Of a stretch of 64,000 nucleotides of DNA, positions 28,201-41,000 are shown piece after piece. This DNA comes from Nanobdellati archaeon. GTDB lineage: Archaea; EX4484-52; GLR71. The notes below the pieces were generated by a model that worked only from the letters and a program-made list of their open reading frames with translations, did not search any database and was not told the origin of the DNA. Where the stretch lies: assembly GCA_019429005.1 (NCBI GenBank), contig JAHYJR010000005.1, positions 54,581-118,580 on the forward strand, read 5' to 3'. Made by a program: the position numbers and the translations under genes. Within the stretch, counting starts at the first letter, position 1, and every line of letters begins with the position of its first letter.

Positions 28201-28597
28201 TGGATGTGTTTAAGAACATTGTTGTTTTATCGGTTAATGCTGGATAAGAAAGAGCGTAATTTTTGTATGCTGTATATGAGCCACTGTATGAATCACTATT
28301 AAGAGTCCAAAGTTCAACATCAGCACGAGTGTTTGCTTCACTTGATAAGTTTACTCTAACGTATTGTAATACATCTTCTGTATTTGGAACATAAACATAA
28401 ACAGTACCTGTACGTGTTGTTGCACTTAAAGACCCATAACCTCCAGCACCACCTGCGCCAGCATCACCTGCAGTATATATAGGATCAGTTCCAGAAACAC
28501 TTTCAGTGATATACACTCGTGGCCCGTCTATACCTGAAACTGAGCCTATAATGAAATATAGACTAAGGAGAATAACTAATAATATTTTTTTATTCAT
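25268..28597 (-). CDS. Large membrane-anchored surface protein A
   Basis: 1109 residues: a Sec signal peptide (MNKKILLVILLSLYFIIGSVSG), a long beta-rich ectodomain with Ser/Thr/Asn-rich repeats and many N-glycosylation sequons, and one C-terminal membrane helix (ALYTLILLLAGGFLAVYL) with a short basic tail (NKRIIKTKS). A Gly-rich patch (GDAGAGGAGGYGS) lies near residue 50. It is clearly paralogous to the next gene upstream: both have FSRGP(V/I), an FDW(F/E) segment, an IVG-PxxWxKxxE-YNPN block and a late EY-G/N-(T)I-IP module. A weak SD (AGGTCTT) precedes the ATG. It is likely a cell-wall or adhesion protein; no enzyme motif is seen. Confidence 0.85.
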   Translation of the reverse strand: MNKKILLVILLSLYFIIGSVSGIDGPRVYITESVSGTDPIYTAGDAGAGGAGGYGSLSATTRTGTVYVYVPNTEDVLQYVRVNLSSEANTRADVELWTLNSDSYSGSYTAYKNYALSYPALTDKTTMFLNTSTDGDDTDDDLSYTPDYDWAPSLNLTMTVVNTAGGDDLYSEGNIDSSSNIMYFVYTIRNDAAVTGANLTDVTLTMEFNKNTLNLNDSLNITESTISETSGVSTPSNSDGTDTHIDRIVWNGDIDADTTITISFNATIISGINYPGGDNAINLNGEATDIGARATYSNNTELMTQIKVSGTFSRGPVREGVDLISSTPWKIRSFFKNTAESSTGSNLTYNVTTAQIYSVNPTTGQPVTPYNLSETWNSLFASGDQSYTSYVDGPTDDSKPYMAGSFDWFVVWNDTNTYTYLATINTSMQLPTLYEIDMVNTKATTNILPPGINDTIVSITDTLLHTGNADSQVNADNITIISQIPWTYDGASDYRNLTINSSSIQIYLNTTYELKQETGSLEVTVVQSSDGNNGTITVQITNMSNVSYVAGGIVEHDLTTGEDIQVVYAILTQEPLPQEGEVFTFVGNNTLVSQSGTPLTEYQQTLQMTASQNSLSGYKELWISDSSTPTIVNATINVSVTGTVNDIRFMDYIPADITFSIINNEVNVQNGSQVLVNGTDYYLAFMGYTTLSDGLNVSVWEYRKNVTSGWDITDDYIQVGYKMNISEGGIYTLPVEIAAFDPIVGKSIQTMDMGVVNVYTPKSLEPLNIIDNENFKLAKSVIVGTPALWIKDFEVYNPNQRSTVATFTTSIFEDTLNVYASYYNVKGEKLEESLDVDTTTDGTKAIWESTIYAMESRLYTIGVTTPPVITIDRNTEVIDKLEDKQVKIKTDIFLKNLAKEEYTNVKLNTIIAADKIIEVKDAFGNELEYTGGESSSTIIIPAIEAEGLRTISIIYKQSYPTIIVNTKNSKYDSGTPGYLEILIINGGDNIEKPYIESEIYTQDLELIHLNIQQLEDLEPLEKTEFSEKFIIPLSAPSGMYIANIKFKEDFTTLAETTGQFYVTGAKASTGLNALYTLILLLAGGFLAVYLNKRIIKTKSNQATDYSFKQ

Positions 28598-28768
28598 ATT
28601 TAAGACCTGTATCGTTCAATAATTATTTGTTTTTCGTTATTTATAAGTTTTGAATAATGACATTAAAGGGTACTTTTATTTGTATTTGATTTATGTTATT
28701 TTTATAAGGTATAAATTATTTATTTCATTTAGTTTATAATCATTTCGGTTATTTATATTTTAAACATT

Positions 28769-31700
28769 TTAATTATTTTTGAGATTATATGTCTTGATTA
28801 TTATTCTTAATGTCACGAGCCCTGTAAGAATTATTAATATTCCAAATCCCATTTTATATGTATCTGCAATTGTTTTTTTTTCAACCGTAAATGTTTCATA
28901 ATCAGAGCCTATAAGTTTTGTTTTAGAATATACTTTTGCAAATATTGTGTATGTTCCAGATAATATAGGTTTAAATAAAAGATTATCATATATGTTTATT
29001 TCCTTTTGACTTGTTATATTTTCAATTTTAATTATATCAGCATAAACTGTATTTAGTTTTTCACCATCTTTAAAACTCAATACTTCTACACTGATTGTAA
29101 TAGTTTTTTCATCATCTTGAGGCACATATAATATCTTATAATCTAAATCAGTTTCGTAAGTGAGATTTTCTAAATTAATTTGAAATATTCCTGGAACATC
29201 ATTATAGATAATATTTATTTGTTCTATCGAATTATTTTTTATATTAGGTATTGTTATAGTCATATCTTTATTGTTAGTTATGTATTCAAGTTGATTTCCA
29301 TTTGAATCAACTATATTTATAATGTTTAGAATTTGTGGATATACAAATTTAACATTATTATAATCAATAAGACTTGGATTCTTTAGGGATATTTCTGTAA
29401 GTAATTTCAGACTATTATCTACGTTTTCAAGAACTGTTGTATTTTCTTTTATACGTATTACGGGTGCGGTTGTTATTGTTATTGTATATTTTTGTGTCTC
29501 AAATTCTTTTATGACTAATTTCCATTCAGCAGTTATTTCATCATATTTTTTGATTGAATATAATACTTCTTTACCCTCTTCAGTTATGTCTATATTTAAG
29601 AAATCCTGCAAAAGTTGAGTTTCAATCAAATCACTTATTGTGAATTTATTAGGGTTGTATATCTCAAGAGTTTTTGTCCATATAAGGGGTATTCCAACAA
29701 TAATATTATCTACTTTAAATTCACTCTCATTTATTTCAAGTGGTTTTAATTCGTCAATTTCTTCAATGATTCGTACAGGTATATTTATGTTTGTATGTTG
29801 TGTCTCATTTGTATAAGGATTTTGCATAATTGCACGTATCATCAAATCATATGAACCAAATGGTAATGTTAAACCATAATCAACTTTTAGAAGATCATTA
29901 TCTTTCAATATTGGTTCTGTTACATAATTAGGGTTAAGATTAATGTAATATAATGTTTTATTTAATGAGTTATCTTCAATTTTTTTAATTGTTGTCTTAT
30001 CTATAGGTATCCATATACCTTGAGTTGAATCATATCTTGTGATTCGTATATCTGATTCATCAAACAGGATAACTTTTTGAGGGATGTCAAGAAGAACATT
30101 TATTTTATTTAAGCCTTTGTTCATAGCATTCAGATCTATAAGCCTATAGGTTCCAGTGATGTCAATTGTATTTGTATCTATAAATGAGACACCAACATCT
30201 TCTTTAACTAGTTCTATTATAGTATCAAAATCTATTGCAGGACTTCCCGCAGCTGCACCACCGCCACCGCCGGCAGAACCACCTTCAACAGGGGCTGTTA
30301 TTATAGCACCATACAATATTACAGTTTCATTATCATAAAGAGTTAGGGGTGTGCCCGAAATAGTTTTTGTTGTTATATTACTATTAAATAAAAAGGTATT
30401 CTGACCTGAATTTGGGTTTGTTGAGATATTATATGTAAGCATTATATCTTCATTTAATTTAAGATTGGTTATTGAAAAATTGGATAGATTATCTATATTT
30501 AGATACACATAACCATTACTTGATGCTGTCGGCATTACAATTGTTATTATGTCTGTGGTAATATTAAGCAATGTCTTGTTTCCTGTTGAATTAATATGGT
30601 ATACATAGATATCATTTTTATCAAGTGACGTCCAGCTATGTACAAAACCCTCAACAGATTTATGCGGTATTGTCGAATTGATATAAATTGATGCAATCTC
30701 AAGATTTTCATGACCCATATATGTAGTCGTTTTAATGACCGAAACAATATTTTCTGTAAGTTTATGTGTGGATGATTTTGAAAGGCTTATGTCTGCTTCA
30801 TAAAGTACTGGCATATCGATAAAACTTCTTGTAATTCCATAATAATTTGGACTACCCCATAATATTTCCCAATCAAATGCAGCACTGAAATATTTTTCAG
30901 TACTTTTATTTGTCTGATACCATCCTGTTTGAGTTAATTCTCCGGGGTTAAGAATGACTGCATCAGAACTTTCTAATAGTGGTGTTTCAATATCGGTTAC
31001 ATTATACAATCTCCAGCCATTTACAATATAATCCAATCCATTCGCAATATTTTTTATAAATCCTCTAACAAGTGTATTTTCTATAAATATAATATCAATA
31101 CCACTTTGTATTGGTCCTCTAGAAAAATGTTTTTGAACAGTTATATTTGTAAATGTAGGACCATAACTTATAGTCTCAACACAGGATGCACATACTAAAT
31201 CAAGAACATATAAATTTTCATCAAAATTGATGTTTGGTGTTATATTTGTATAGAATATGATACTTATTGGAACGTCTTCTTTCAGAGTACCCGTCCAATT
31301 TAATGTGTCATAAAAACTATCATTATCATAATCGTATAAATTGAGATTACCTGTTATTGTGCTTTGATTATATATGTTTAAACTATCATTTGTACCATAA
31401 TAATCAATCGGTATTTTTAATGTTAAAGAGACATTTTCAAGAGTTTTTGTGGAGTTTAAAGATAGGTTGAATATGAAAATATTCGTATCATCAGGATATA
31501 AATCAGACCCTCCTTTCGTGTTAAAATAATTAATTTTTAATTGTATAATTGGTATAATACTAGAATTTGTTATTTTATATGTAATGTCTAGAGGATTATT
31601 ATCTGTATTAAAAAATAATCTAGTCAAATCCCCTGTAGTTGGAGATGCTGCAACAGGTGCATATACAGTTTTTGAAAGTACGTTAGTATTACTAATCTCA

Positions 31701-31936
31701 TTATCTGAAATATTTAGTAATATGTATTGAAGGACATCTATAGTATTTGAGACTTCAACATCAATATAACCCTCGGCTGAAACATTATAAGCTACAGTTC
31801 CATTTGTATTATAATAATAAGTGACTTCTTCTTTAAGGTATGTTGCCGGATTATCTATTGCAGAAGCAGGGTATACACAAATAATTAGATAAATACATAT
31901 TATAAGAAGTATATTGAATTTGTTTTTATTTCGCAA
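28769..31936 (-). CDS. Large membrane-anchored surface protein B, paralogue of A
   Basis: About 1055 residues: a signal peptide (NILLIICIYLIICVYPASA), a beta-rich ectodomain, a Gly/Ala-rich linker (GGSAGGGGGAAAGS, about residue 540), and a C-terminal membrane helix (MGFGILIILTGLVTLRIII). It shares several blocks with protein A (FSRGPIQSG, SAAFDWEILW, IVGIPLIWTKTLEIYNPN). The reading frame extends to a GTG at 31945, but that GTG lies inside an AAGGTGGA SD; the TTG at 31936, 5 nt after the SD, is a better start and still gives a basic n-region (RNKNKF). Two paralogues side by side suggest a tandem duplication followed by divergence. Confidence 0.82.
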   Translation of the reverse strand: MRNKNKFNILLIICIYLIICVYPASAIDNPATYLKEEVTYYYNTNGTVAYNVSAEGYIDVEVSNTIDVLQYILLNISDNEISNTNVLSKTVYAPVAASPTTGDLTRLFFNTDNNPLDITYKITNSSIIPIIQLKINYFNTKGGSDLYPDDTNIFIFNLSLNSTKTLENVSLTLKIPIDYYGTNDSLNIYNQSTITGNLNLYDYDNDSFYDTLNWTGTLKEDVPISIIFYTNITPNINFDENLYVLDLVCASCVETISYGPTFTNITVQKHFSRGPIQSGIDIIFIENTLVRGFIKNIANGLDYIVNGWRLYNVTDIETPLLESSDAVILNPGELTQTGWYQTNKSTEKYFSAAFDWEILWGSPNYYGITRSFIDMPVLYEADISLSKSSTHKLTENIVSVIKTTTYMGHENLEIASIYINSTIPHKSVEGFVHSWTSLDKNDIYVYHINSTGNKTLLNITTDIITIVMPTASSNGYVYLNIDNLSNFSITNLKLNEDIMLTYNISTNPNSGQNTFLFNSNITTKTISGTPLTLYDNETVILYGAIITAPVEGGSAGGGGGAAAGSPAIDFDTIIELVKEDVGVSFIDTNTIDITGTYRLIDLNAMNKGLNKINVLLDIPQKVILFDESDIRITRYDSTQGIWIPIDKTTIKKIEDNSLNKTLYYINLNPNYVTEPILKDNDLLKVDYGLTLPFGSYDLMIRAIMQNPYTNETQHTNINIPVRIIEEIDELKPLEINESEFKVDNIIVGIPLIWTKTLEIYNPNKFTISDLIETQLLQDFLNIDITEEGKEVLYSIKKYDEITAEWKLVIKEFETQKYTITITTAPVIRIKENTTVLENVDNSLKLLTEISLKNPSLIDYNNVKFVYPQILNIINIVDSNGNQLEYITNNKDMTITIPNIKNNSIEQINIIYNDVPGIFQINLENLTYETDLDYKILYVPQDDEKTITISVEVLSFKDGEKLNTVYADIIKIENITSQKEINIYDNLLFKPILSGTYTIFAKVYSKTKLIGSDYETFTVEKKTIADTYKMGFGILIILTGLVTLRIIIKTYNLKNN

Positions 31937-32068
31937 ATATTCCACCTTATTATTATGTTTTTTAAATTATATGAATTCTCCTGTTTGTATATAAATTATA
32001 TTTTCAATTTTATTTTATGTTTTTTTTATTTAGGTTTTTATTGGACTATTGTTTGTATTATTTATCGT

Positions 32069-35000
32069 CTAATTTATTTTATTATTATTATTTGGATTAT
32101 TTGTTTTTTCATCATCTTTTTTGGATTTATAGCTTTGTTTCCATATTAAATAGATTATTGTGAGGAGGATAATAATATCTAAAATAAGAGATCTATCTAT
32201 ATCAAAAGAACCCGATTTATCTTTAACTTCTTTAGCATCTTTAACCTCGAAAGTTCGCGTTGATATGGCTTCTCGTCCGGTATAAGTTACAAATGCTTCA
32301 AATGTATACATACCTTTTTCTGTGCTTTCTGGAAGGTAAAGGCTTAATGTTCTTTCTTTTTTATCTACAACAGCAATGGTGTCTGTTGATTCTGTAATCA
32401 GTTTACCACTCATAGTTTTTATTGCATAATTTATAACAACATCAACTTTTGCTTTAGGACCACCCATATTTTCCATTGTTAATAGTGCCATAACAGGATT
32501 TCCAACTGTTACAGTTCTTGTGATAATGTCCACAATTATATCAAATAATGGTATATTAACATCTGTATACATCTCGGTTCTAATGTGTTGCTGATAACTT
32601 GGATCATAACCACCAATTATTGTTGGAAGTAACCATGAACCACCACCCAATATTGTTGCATTATAAATGATAGTAATTGTATCATTATTATATAATAATC
32701 CATCCCAATTTGTATAATTATATGTGAAATTATAATGGTAAATGTCAACAAGAACACCATCTGGTAATGTATCACTTCCAGGTGCACCTAGGTAATAATC
32801 CGAATCATTTAAGAATTGATACGTCTGATCTGTTGACGCATTATAATATGTGATATTCTTATTATTTATTGTTGCACTATTCGGCAAGAAATCTGCTATC
32901 AATATTTCACCCATTGGATTTAATCCGATTTCTTGTATTATTATTGTGACTGTTATATTCTGTGGATTTACAGGATTAATCCATATATATTTAGTACCTC
33001 GAAGCACAGCTTCAGACGCCATAATTGTTTTAGTTATATAACTTTCATTAATATTTTCATTTATATCAATAACAGACGCATTTGTATACATTGTCCTGTT
33101 TTCACCAGGTGTTAGTTTAGCTGAAACCATCAAATATTTAAATTCAATAGAATCATTTTCATCTAAACCAGAACCGATATTTGTCAGAGACATATTTGTT
33201 ATATTGACCTGTATCTGTGTATTGTTTGTTCCAATAAGATCAATAATTTCAATGTTTAATCCTGTTGTGATTTCTGTAATTTCAGCTGTTGTGTAGTTCT
33301 TGAAATTAACAGTTATACTTGTTGAGTTATAGAAATCATAAGGTATTTCATCAGTGATGTTTATTGAATATACTTCATTTTGTGTACTGTTTATTTTGAT
33401 TGTGGTTGTCACATTTATTGTCTCATTCTCGTCTGAGACGATGATGTCAGGTGATAATATTTTGGTTATCTGTGTTGAAATACTATTTTGAGTTTCATAT
33501 GTAAAATATAATATTTCAGTTGAATTCATATTTCCAGAAGTGTCGTTCGCATATACCTGCCACCTTATTGTCGCACCTACTGTTGAATTGACCCACTTAC
33601 TCACATTAGACCAGTTACCTGTTCCTGTCATGTTGACATAACTATCATTCACAAATGTTCCAGTTCCATTATCAAATGAAAATATGTATCCTGAAAGTGC
33701 ACTATCTGACCAGTAAAGGCTGAACAGGACATCAATCCCTGCACTTGTTGAGTCTGTCTGGTTAAGTGAATATAATGGTGCGGTTACATCTTTGATTGTA
33801 ATATTAACAGTTTCTGTAACATTATCTGTAATATAAGCACGGTATGTTGTCGCATTATAATCGACAAAAAATTCCCAAGTTGTATCTCCTAGACCTGTAG
33901 CATTCACAGTCCAATTATTGGTACATTCATCACCTGCACGCATATCAGATAAACAATTAGAATATAGTCCATCTTGTGGATTATCGGATGTTGTATAAAA
34001 TGGTCTTGCACCAACAGTCATAGAAATAACTTTTGTAGTTACATCAAAGGTCCATGAACTAAATGTGGTATTACCATCACCATCTCCTGCAAGGATACTG
34101 ACATTCCATGTACCAATCATATCTATTACATAATACGATGAATTCCAATATGTAGTCCAGAGTGAACTGTTATAATACATTGTTCCATTTTCATTATTTA
34201 TTACTTTTGTGCCTAAGGGATTTATCAATGTGAAATTAACCCATTCAATACCGGGTCTATTATAATCACTGACAATTGTATTTATCGTGATATTATTCCC
34301 ACCTATTGGCTGGTATGGATATGTCTGATTAGTTTCTATTACCGGTGGTGCATAAGCAAGGTCTGTAACTGTTCCATACCACCCCCATTGACTATTAATA
34401 TATGTTGAATCTGGTAGTGTTATGACCTTAAAATAATTACTATCATTAGTTTTCCAACAAGAGACCCATTCAGTTTCTGCAAAATAATCTATATTACCAT
34501 AAGTCCGTCCATCTGTTTTATTGCAGATGATTGAATCATAATCTACAATACCAAGATTTACGGCTGTAGAGCCACCTGTTATATGATTTCGGATATTAGT
34601 TGCTGTACCACTTCCCCAACCACCATAAGGTGCTGAACTATCTCCAAAGGTCATATCACCCAATAGTGAATCATGGTTTGCTGTTATTTTATTGTCAAGA
34701 TCATAGAATGCTCCATTTACAAATAATTCTGCATGCATTGTATCTCCAATCCTAATTGGATCTTCCCATAGAATTTTAATTTCATTATAATATCCTAATG
34801 AATTAAACGCAGTTATTGTTGCATTATATTCTATAGTTAATGCATCATGAACAATCCATGTCCCAATCCATTGTCCTTCATAAATAGTACCGTCTGTTAA
34901 ATTTAATGTGATTGTTTCAATCCCACCCATATCAATAGTCATTAATACAATTCCTTGTGAGTCTTTAGCACGAATATCAAAATGCATTGTATCATTATTG

Positions 35001-38000
35001 ATTACACTTTTAGGCCATAATTTAGTATCAATAAATACAGGTCCAATTGATTCTGTTTTATCTTCTTTTTGTTCAGGATCTAAAGTCGCATTAAATTGTC
35101 CGCATTCACCATCAAGACAAGTTATTTTACTTTCAAATGTAAAAAACTCATTTTGAGATACATTTGTCGGTATTGTAGGGGTTACTAATTCTACATTTAT
35201 ATGTCCCCATGGCACAAACCACGAGGTTTGGTTAGACTTAGAAACTGTGTCATCATTTATACACGTTCCAGTTATATTCCATTGACCTGAATCCGTTATA
35301 TTAATCCCAGAAGGTAATGTATATATCCACCAATCTCCATCTGTAGATGTTGCATTATTTGCGTTTAAAAATGTGGTATCATCAATTATATTTTTTACAA
35401 GGTATGTTGCATTTGTGATATATTGTCCACCGTCAGCAGTACAGTTCACTCTAATTTGAGTTATATTTTCATAATATGAATAATTACAAATACCCCATTC
35501 AGAACTGCTATTATAACATTCAACAGCCCCTATTATTGGTTCTGAACTGACAGATATTATTGTGCTATTTTCTCCAGTAATACTATCTTCATCTGTAATA
35601 TTTGTTTTAATTATGTATGCCCCATTTGAAGTTGGTGCATTAAAGGTTATGTTGTAATATCCAATATAATTTGTTCTGGGACCATATTCAATTGCAAATG
35701 TAATATTATTTATTTCAGCAGTCTGCCATATATTATCTGTCGTAAAATTAATACGATATTGTAGGGTATTATCAATACCAAGACCACATCCCGACTCAAG
35801 AAGTGTATCATTATAAACTTCACACCAGCTAACATTATTTTCTGTTGATACAAAAACAGTAAAATTTGTTCCTGTTGGTATTGTTGCATACCACACAGGT
35901 TTCACAGTCAAAAGTGTTCCGGGTATATATACTAAATCCGAATCATAAGTACCATTTTCATTATATTGGATTGTATATTTTACAGTTATATTGGTTGGAT
36001 AATAATCATCATTCAGTGCATATGCACTATGTGTTATACGTGTCACTTTACTATTTTTTTCAGGATTTCCAGCATTATCTATAGTCTCTTCAAGAACATC
36101 ATTCACATATATTGTCCACGTTGTACCATCAAATAATACATTGACTTTATATTCTGTATTATCACTGATAACAACGCCAGTATCAATAGAATATGCTGTA
36201 TTTCTAACATCACTAAATGAGGGATTACAGATCCCATCATAAACATATAAATGATTATTGCCTTCATAACGATATATTGTAAATATACCCAGATTACAAC
36301 CTTCAGTACCTACAAATGTTACAATTCTTGAATGTCTGTCCAAGAATGATGATTTTGTCTGAAATAAGGAATAATTGAAATAAAAGGTATAATTTATAGT
36401 ATCTGGAGGTGTTTCAAAATCATGATAAAAACCATTATTTGGAACATTATATGTTGAGATACCCCAATCACTTTTTGCATATGCGGTAAAAATATTCTTA
36501 TCTACATCCGGGCCGAATTCACCGCTAACTAAGGTCTCTATGTATGGATACATCATATGACTGGTAGCTAATTGATCTGCCGTATTATTCATTGTCTGGT
36601 TTTGAACATATGTGCCAGATACCCAATACGTACTGTTTTTCCAATCATAAGATGCGGTGTTATTCATCAGACTATCATTCAAATATACATTAACTCTTTG
36701 ATCTATAACAGCATTTGTTGAACCTTCATATAGTGCAAACCCTGAAACAAATACATCTTCATTAGCTGCATAAATGAGTTTATTCGGATTTAAACTGATT
36801 GTGATATTATCTGAATTGAAAAAGTGATGGTGTGTCGCTTCTGTATTGATGTTTCCAATTGTATCGTTACATTTATACCAAAAGTTATAAGCTATCTTAT
36901 TTGAGATACTAGTATAATTATATGCGTGTGTTATTGTTTCCTGTCCAATTTCAAAATCAGTTCCTGTACCATATTCAAAGTCACTTATTGTATCGTTCCA
37001 TTGACAATTTGCATTTGTATCTGTTGTGATGTTTAACCAGATCCATGTATTTTCAGTGTATATGTTTGAATCATTATTTGGGTATACGATAGTTATTATT
37101 GGTGGAAATATGTCTGTCATTATATTTGGTTGTGGGAATATTCCAGAATGTATTGTAGGCATCCATAAATTAAGCGTACTATAATCGCCTTTTGTAAAAA
37201 CAAGAAGATAATTTATTTCATCTGTTGAACTTGCAGATGTTGGATTATATTCAAGGCGTAAGCCTTCATTATCATTTGTTGAATCGTTCCAAAATCCAAC
37301 AGTACTTATCGTTATATTTTCGGATTCATTAAATCTGACTAAAGATATAAAGCTTGTATTTGTTGAATCTTCTGTTATTGAATTGTCAAATATCAATGAA
37401 TAATTGCTGATAAGCATACTATAATCAGTCCATTGGTCTGTTGGTAAATCGGTTATAAGTCCCGTAGAACCATTTTCAAGTGCATAATTATCATCAATAG
37501 CAGAAGAACCCAAAGTTCCAGTAATGATTGGGAATAGTGAATTTATATTTGTTATATTTTCATCAAAGTTATGTATCCTATAGTTAAGATAATCAGATGT
37601 ACTATTAATAATTTTTACAGTGATATTAAATGTGGTTGTATAAACTGTAGTGATTTTTGAACGTATCATAAACTCATTACCCCCTGATTGAACTTCCCAA
37701 CCTGAACCAAAATCAAAATAACTGTTAGTAGGTGGTGAAGCAGCACCATCATCAAGGAAAAAGGGTCCACCTGTAACGGAATCTCCTGTATTTTCTGTAA
37801 GTTCAACACCTATCCAGAAATTACCTGATGTTATTTCAATATTATATGAAGATAGGTCAATTGTCGCCCAATTAGAATAAAAAGAAGTAATTGTTGTATT
37901 GAATGGCTGTATCAAATTATTTCCTGGCACGCCTTCATTATCTTCATAGATATGTATAATATATACTGTTGATCCAACTGTATTTATATCATAAAGTTGA

Positions 38001-41000
38001 ATATTTGTACTCATAATTTTATAAGGGTAATTCGTTGTGGATGCTGTGAACTTACATGCAATTGTATCTCCAATAAATCTATTTGTATAAAATGATGACG
38101 CTGCACCATCATCATTTTGTAATGTCTCTTCTGTTGGACTATCTGGTACAAAACGATATTCTATTTGCATATCTAGTTCAATTTCAGCTAAATTTTCACC
38201 TTCTTGTGAAAATGTCTTAGATGTATATTTAGAAGTGACCATATTGTTTATTACAATATCACCTAATCCAAATAATGTATTATCTGAAAGTGTTTCAATA
38301 TTATATGATTCATTTAATTCTTTATTTTCCAAAAAGATGATAGCTTGTGTTGTATTTATAGTTCCATTATATACAATTATTAGATTTTCGCCTTCAATAA
38401 TATAATCCTCCGTATTATCAGCATCATAATCTAATTTATATGCTGAAACATTTGATCCTGAATAAATGTGTATTGTGGTGTTCTCAATTAAAGAACCATA
38501 AGGATTTGTTGCGTTAATTTTTATAGTATAAATTCCAGGTGCGTCTGTTATTTGAGATGTCCAATTACCATAATATCTACTTGAACCACTACCACTATAA
38601 GTGAGATTTATCGTATTAACAATGTCATCTGTATTATTAATTATACTTAAAATAACATCTCCGTCTGTAACATTTCCTGCTTGATTTGTAACTTTTGTAT
38701 CTATGAAAATTGTATCATTTATTGTAAAAAGTTTATCTAAATATAGGTAGTTTGAATCTCTATAAGTTTCAATAATTATATTTGTTGGTAGTGGAGATAC
38801 AACGTCAATTTCTATGTTTGGGTATGGGTCATCATAATCAATATAACCTTGTGTGTCATTAACCCAAGAAGTATTTACTGATAAGGTCCCACCTGTTGAT
38901 CCTACATTGAGTACAACACCATAAATACTTCCACCCGAACCACAAACTCCTGTTGAATTTGATGTAGATATATTTGATGATGTTCCATTTGGATATTTTA
39001 TTTCAATCCATGTGCTGCTTATTGGATATGATTCAATCGTTATGGTGTGGTTTATACAAATTTCAGTATTTATACTTACTGTTGTTGCATTAACTGTAGT
39101 TTGATTTGTTTTTGGTTTTATATTGACTGTTATTGGACTATTAACTGTATTTCCTGTAGTAGTACATTTTTTTGTAACTGAATCATCGCATGCAAATGCA
39201 TACCAATTTTGTGCACCTGAACCTGTACTTACCCAAGTACAAGTATTTTCAGAACCATCTGCAACTGTGGATGACGACACACAATATGCACCACCATCAC
39301 AAGTTGGGGGTAATCCACCAGTAACTGCATCGGTTTTACATATGGCTAAGTACCAAGTATCACCATTTATATCTGTTGCTGTTGCGTTAAATGTAACTGT
39401 ATTTCCAAGTAGTACAGGATCTGGATTGTCTTTGGGAGTTACAGTAAAAACTGGCGGTGCTGGTGCTGCATCAATCCACCAAATGTTTGTTGTAATTTTA
39501 TTTTGTTTATTTAAAATCCCAGTTTGTAATGTTAATATCACTGGTGCATTATACCATTCAGATGTATGGGTCACATTTAACGTATAATTCATCTGATACT
39601 GTTGTCCATCTAAAAAATAACTTTCATTCCATCTTGTCCTTGCAAACAGTTCATCTGGTCTATCCCATAATTCAAAAGATCGTGTTGTTAGGTTATCTTG
39701 ATTAATAAGTAAAGAAAGTGCTGGGTCTGAAATATTATACGATTCTAATCCTGATGTTAATGATAATTCTAAAGTATCATTTTCATAAGTTGTATTTATG
39801 CGTATATTGTAATTTATGACTGTTATTTCAGATTCACTATATTCATTGTTACCTACATTTGTAATTGTTGGTGTTACAAGAATCTCTCTCCAATCTGTTT
39901 CAAGGTAATATTCTAATGCAATCTCAATTCTATTGTTTTTATCTTTGAATGTTGTAAATCCTGTCAAGTTTGTATATGTTATATTATCTGTTGTTGCAAT
40001 CCATTCCCATGTGCCATCATCAATACAATATTGATACCATACTGTTGATTTTAATCTTGCACAATAACTTGTGTATCCCCAATATGCATATTGATCGTTT
40101 GTTATCTGAAAACCATTTGTTAGGTTGACATAATAACTATCGTATGTATTCCAAAGATGATATATACTCTCTACATATTCATATCCTATATCTGTTGTCG
40201 GATCAATATTTACAGGGTATGCTCTTAATGGGTCATTCAACCACATATAAGGTGTTTTTATGGTTATAAATATAGAATTACCTTGTTTTTTAAGTTGATA
40301 TTTTAACTCTGTGTAATCATATTCATTGTCGTAAGCATACGGTTTTTGCATGTAGAATAATGTATTTTCTGTGTTTTGTTCTTTGAACAAAATCTTTTTT
40401 GTAGTTTCAATTGTGCTTTTTTTATCCCATAATGCGTCGTTGATATAAATATCTAAATTTGCAGTATAATCAATAAGAAAATCCATATCAAGTGTAATGT
40501 TATTTCCTGCCAGAACATCTGGATGCGGTTGCGTTGGTTTTTGGTCTAGTATCAAATTCTTTTCTAACTTATCTGTTTTTACTGTATATGTAAGATTGTA
40601 ATTGTTTCCAAAAATGTTAGGATATACAAATGTATCACCTTGTTCAACACCTATAATTGGTTGTGTCTTATTTATCTCTTGAGTGTATCCATCTGAATTT
40701 CTATAGTTTAATGATATCGGCTGGTATGTAACATAACCTTCAGCAGGATTGGTTTTATTTATTGTTTCTTGACTAAATTTAAATTTAATTGCATCTAAAT
40801 TTAGAGGGTCTTGTTTAAAATATGTCTTATGTGTATTGTTTTCAACACCATAATCATATTCTAGTTCATCTTGTGGTTCTGAAGTTATCATCGTATTTGC
40901 TGTAATATATTCAGTTCTATTATAATAATTTTTTAGTTTGCCTATGTATGTTGTGTATGTCCCATCTCGGTTTTCAAATTTATCAAAGTTTTGACCACGT

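Noticed and set aside
39123-39587. Long + strand frame opposite the 3474-residue gene
   Set aside because: Antisense shadow; no SD, no TATA box and no family resemblance.
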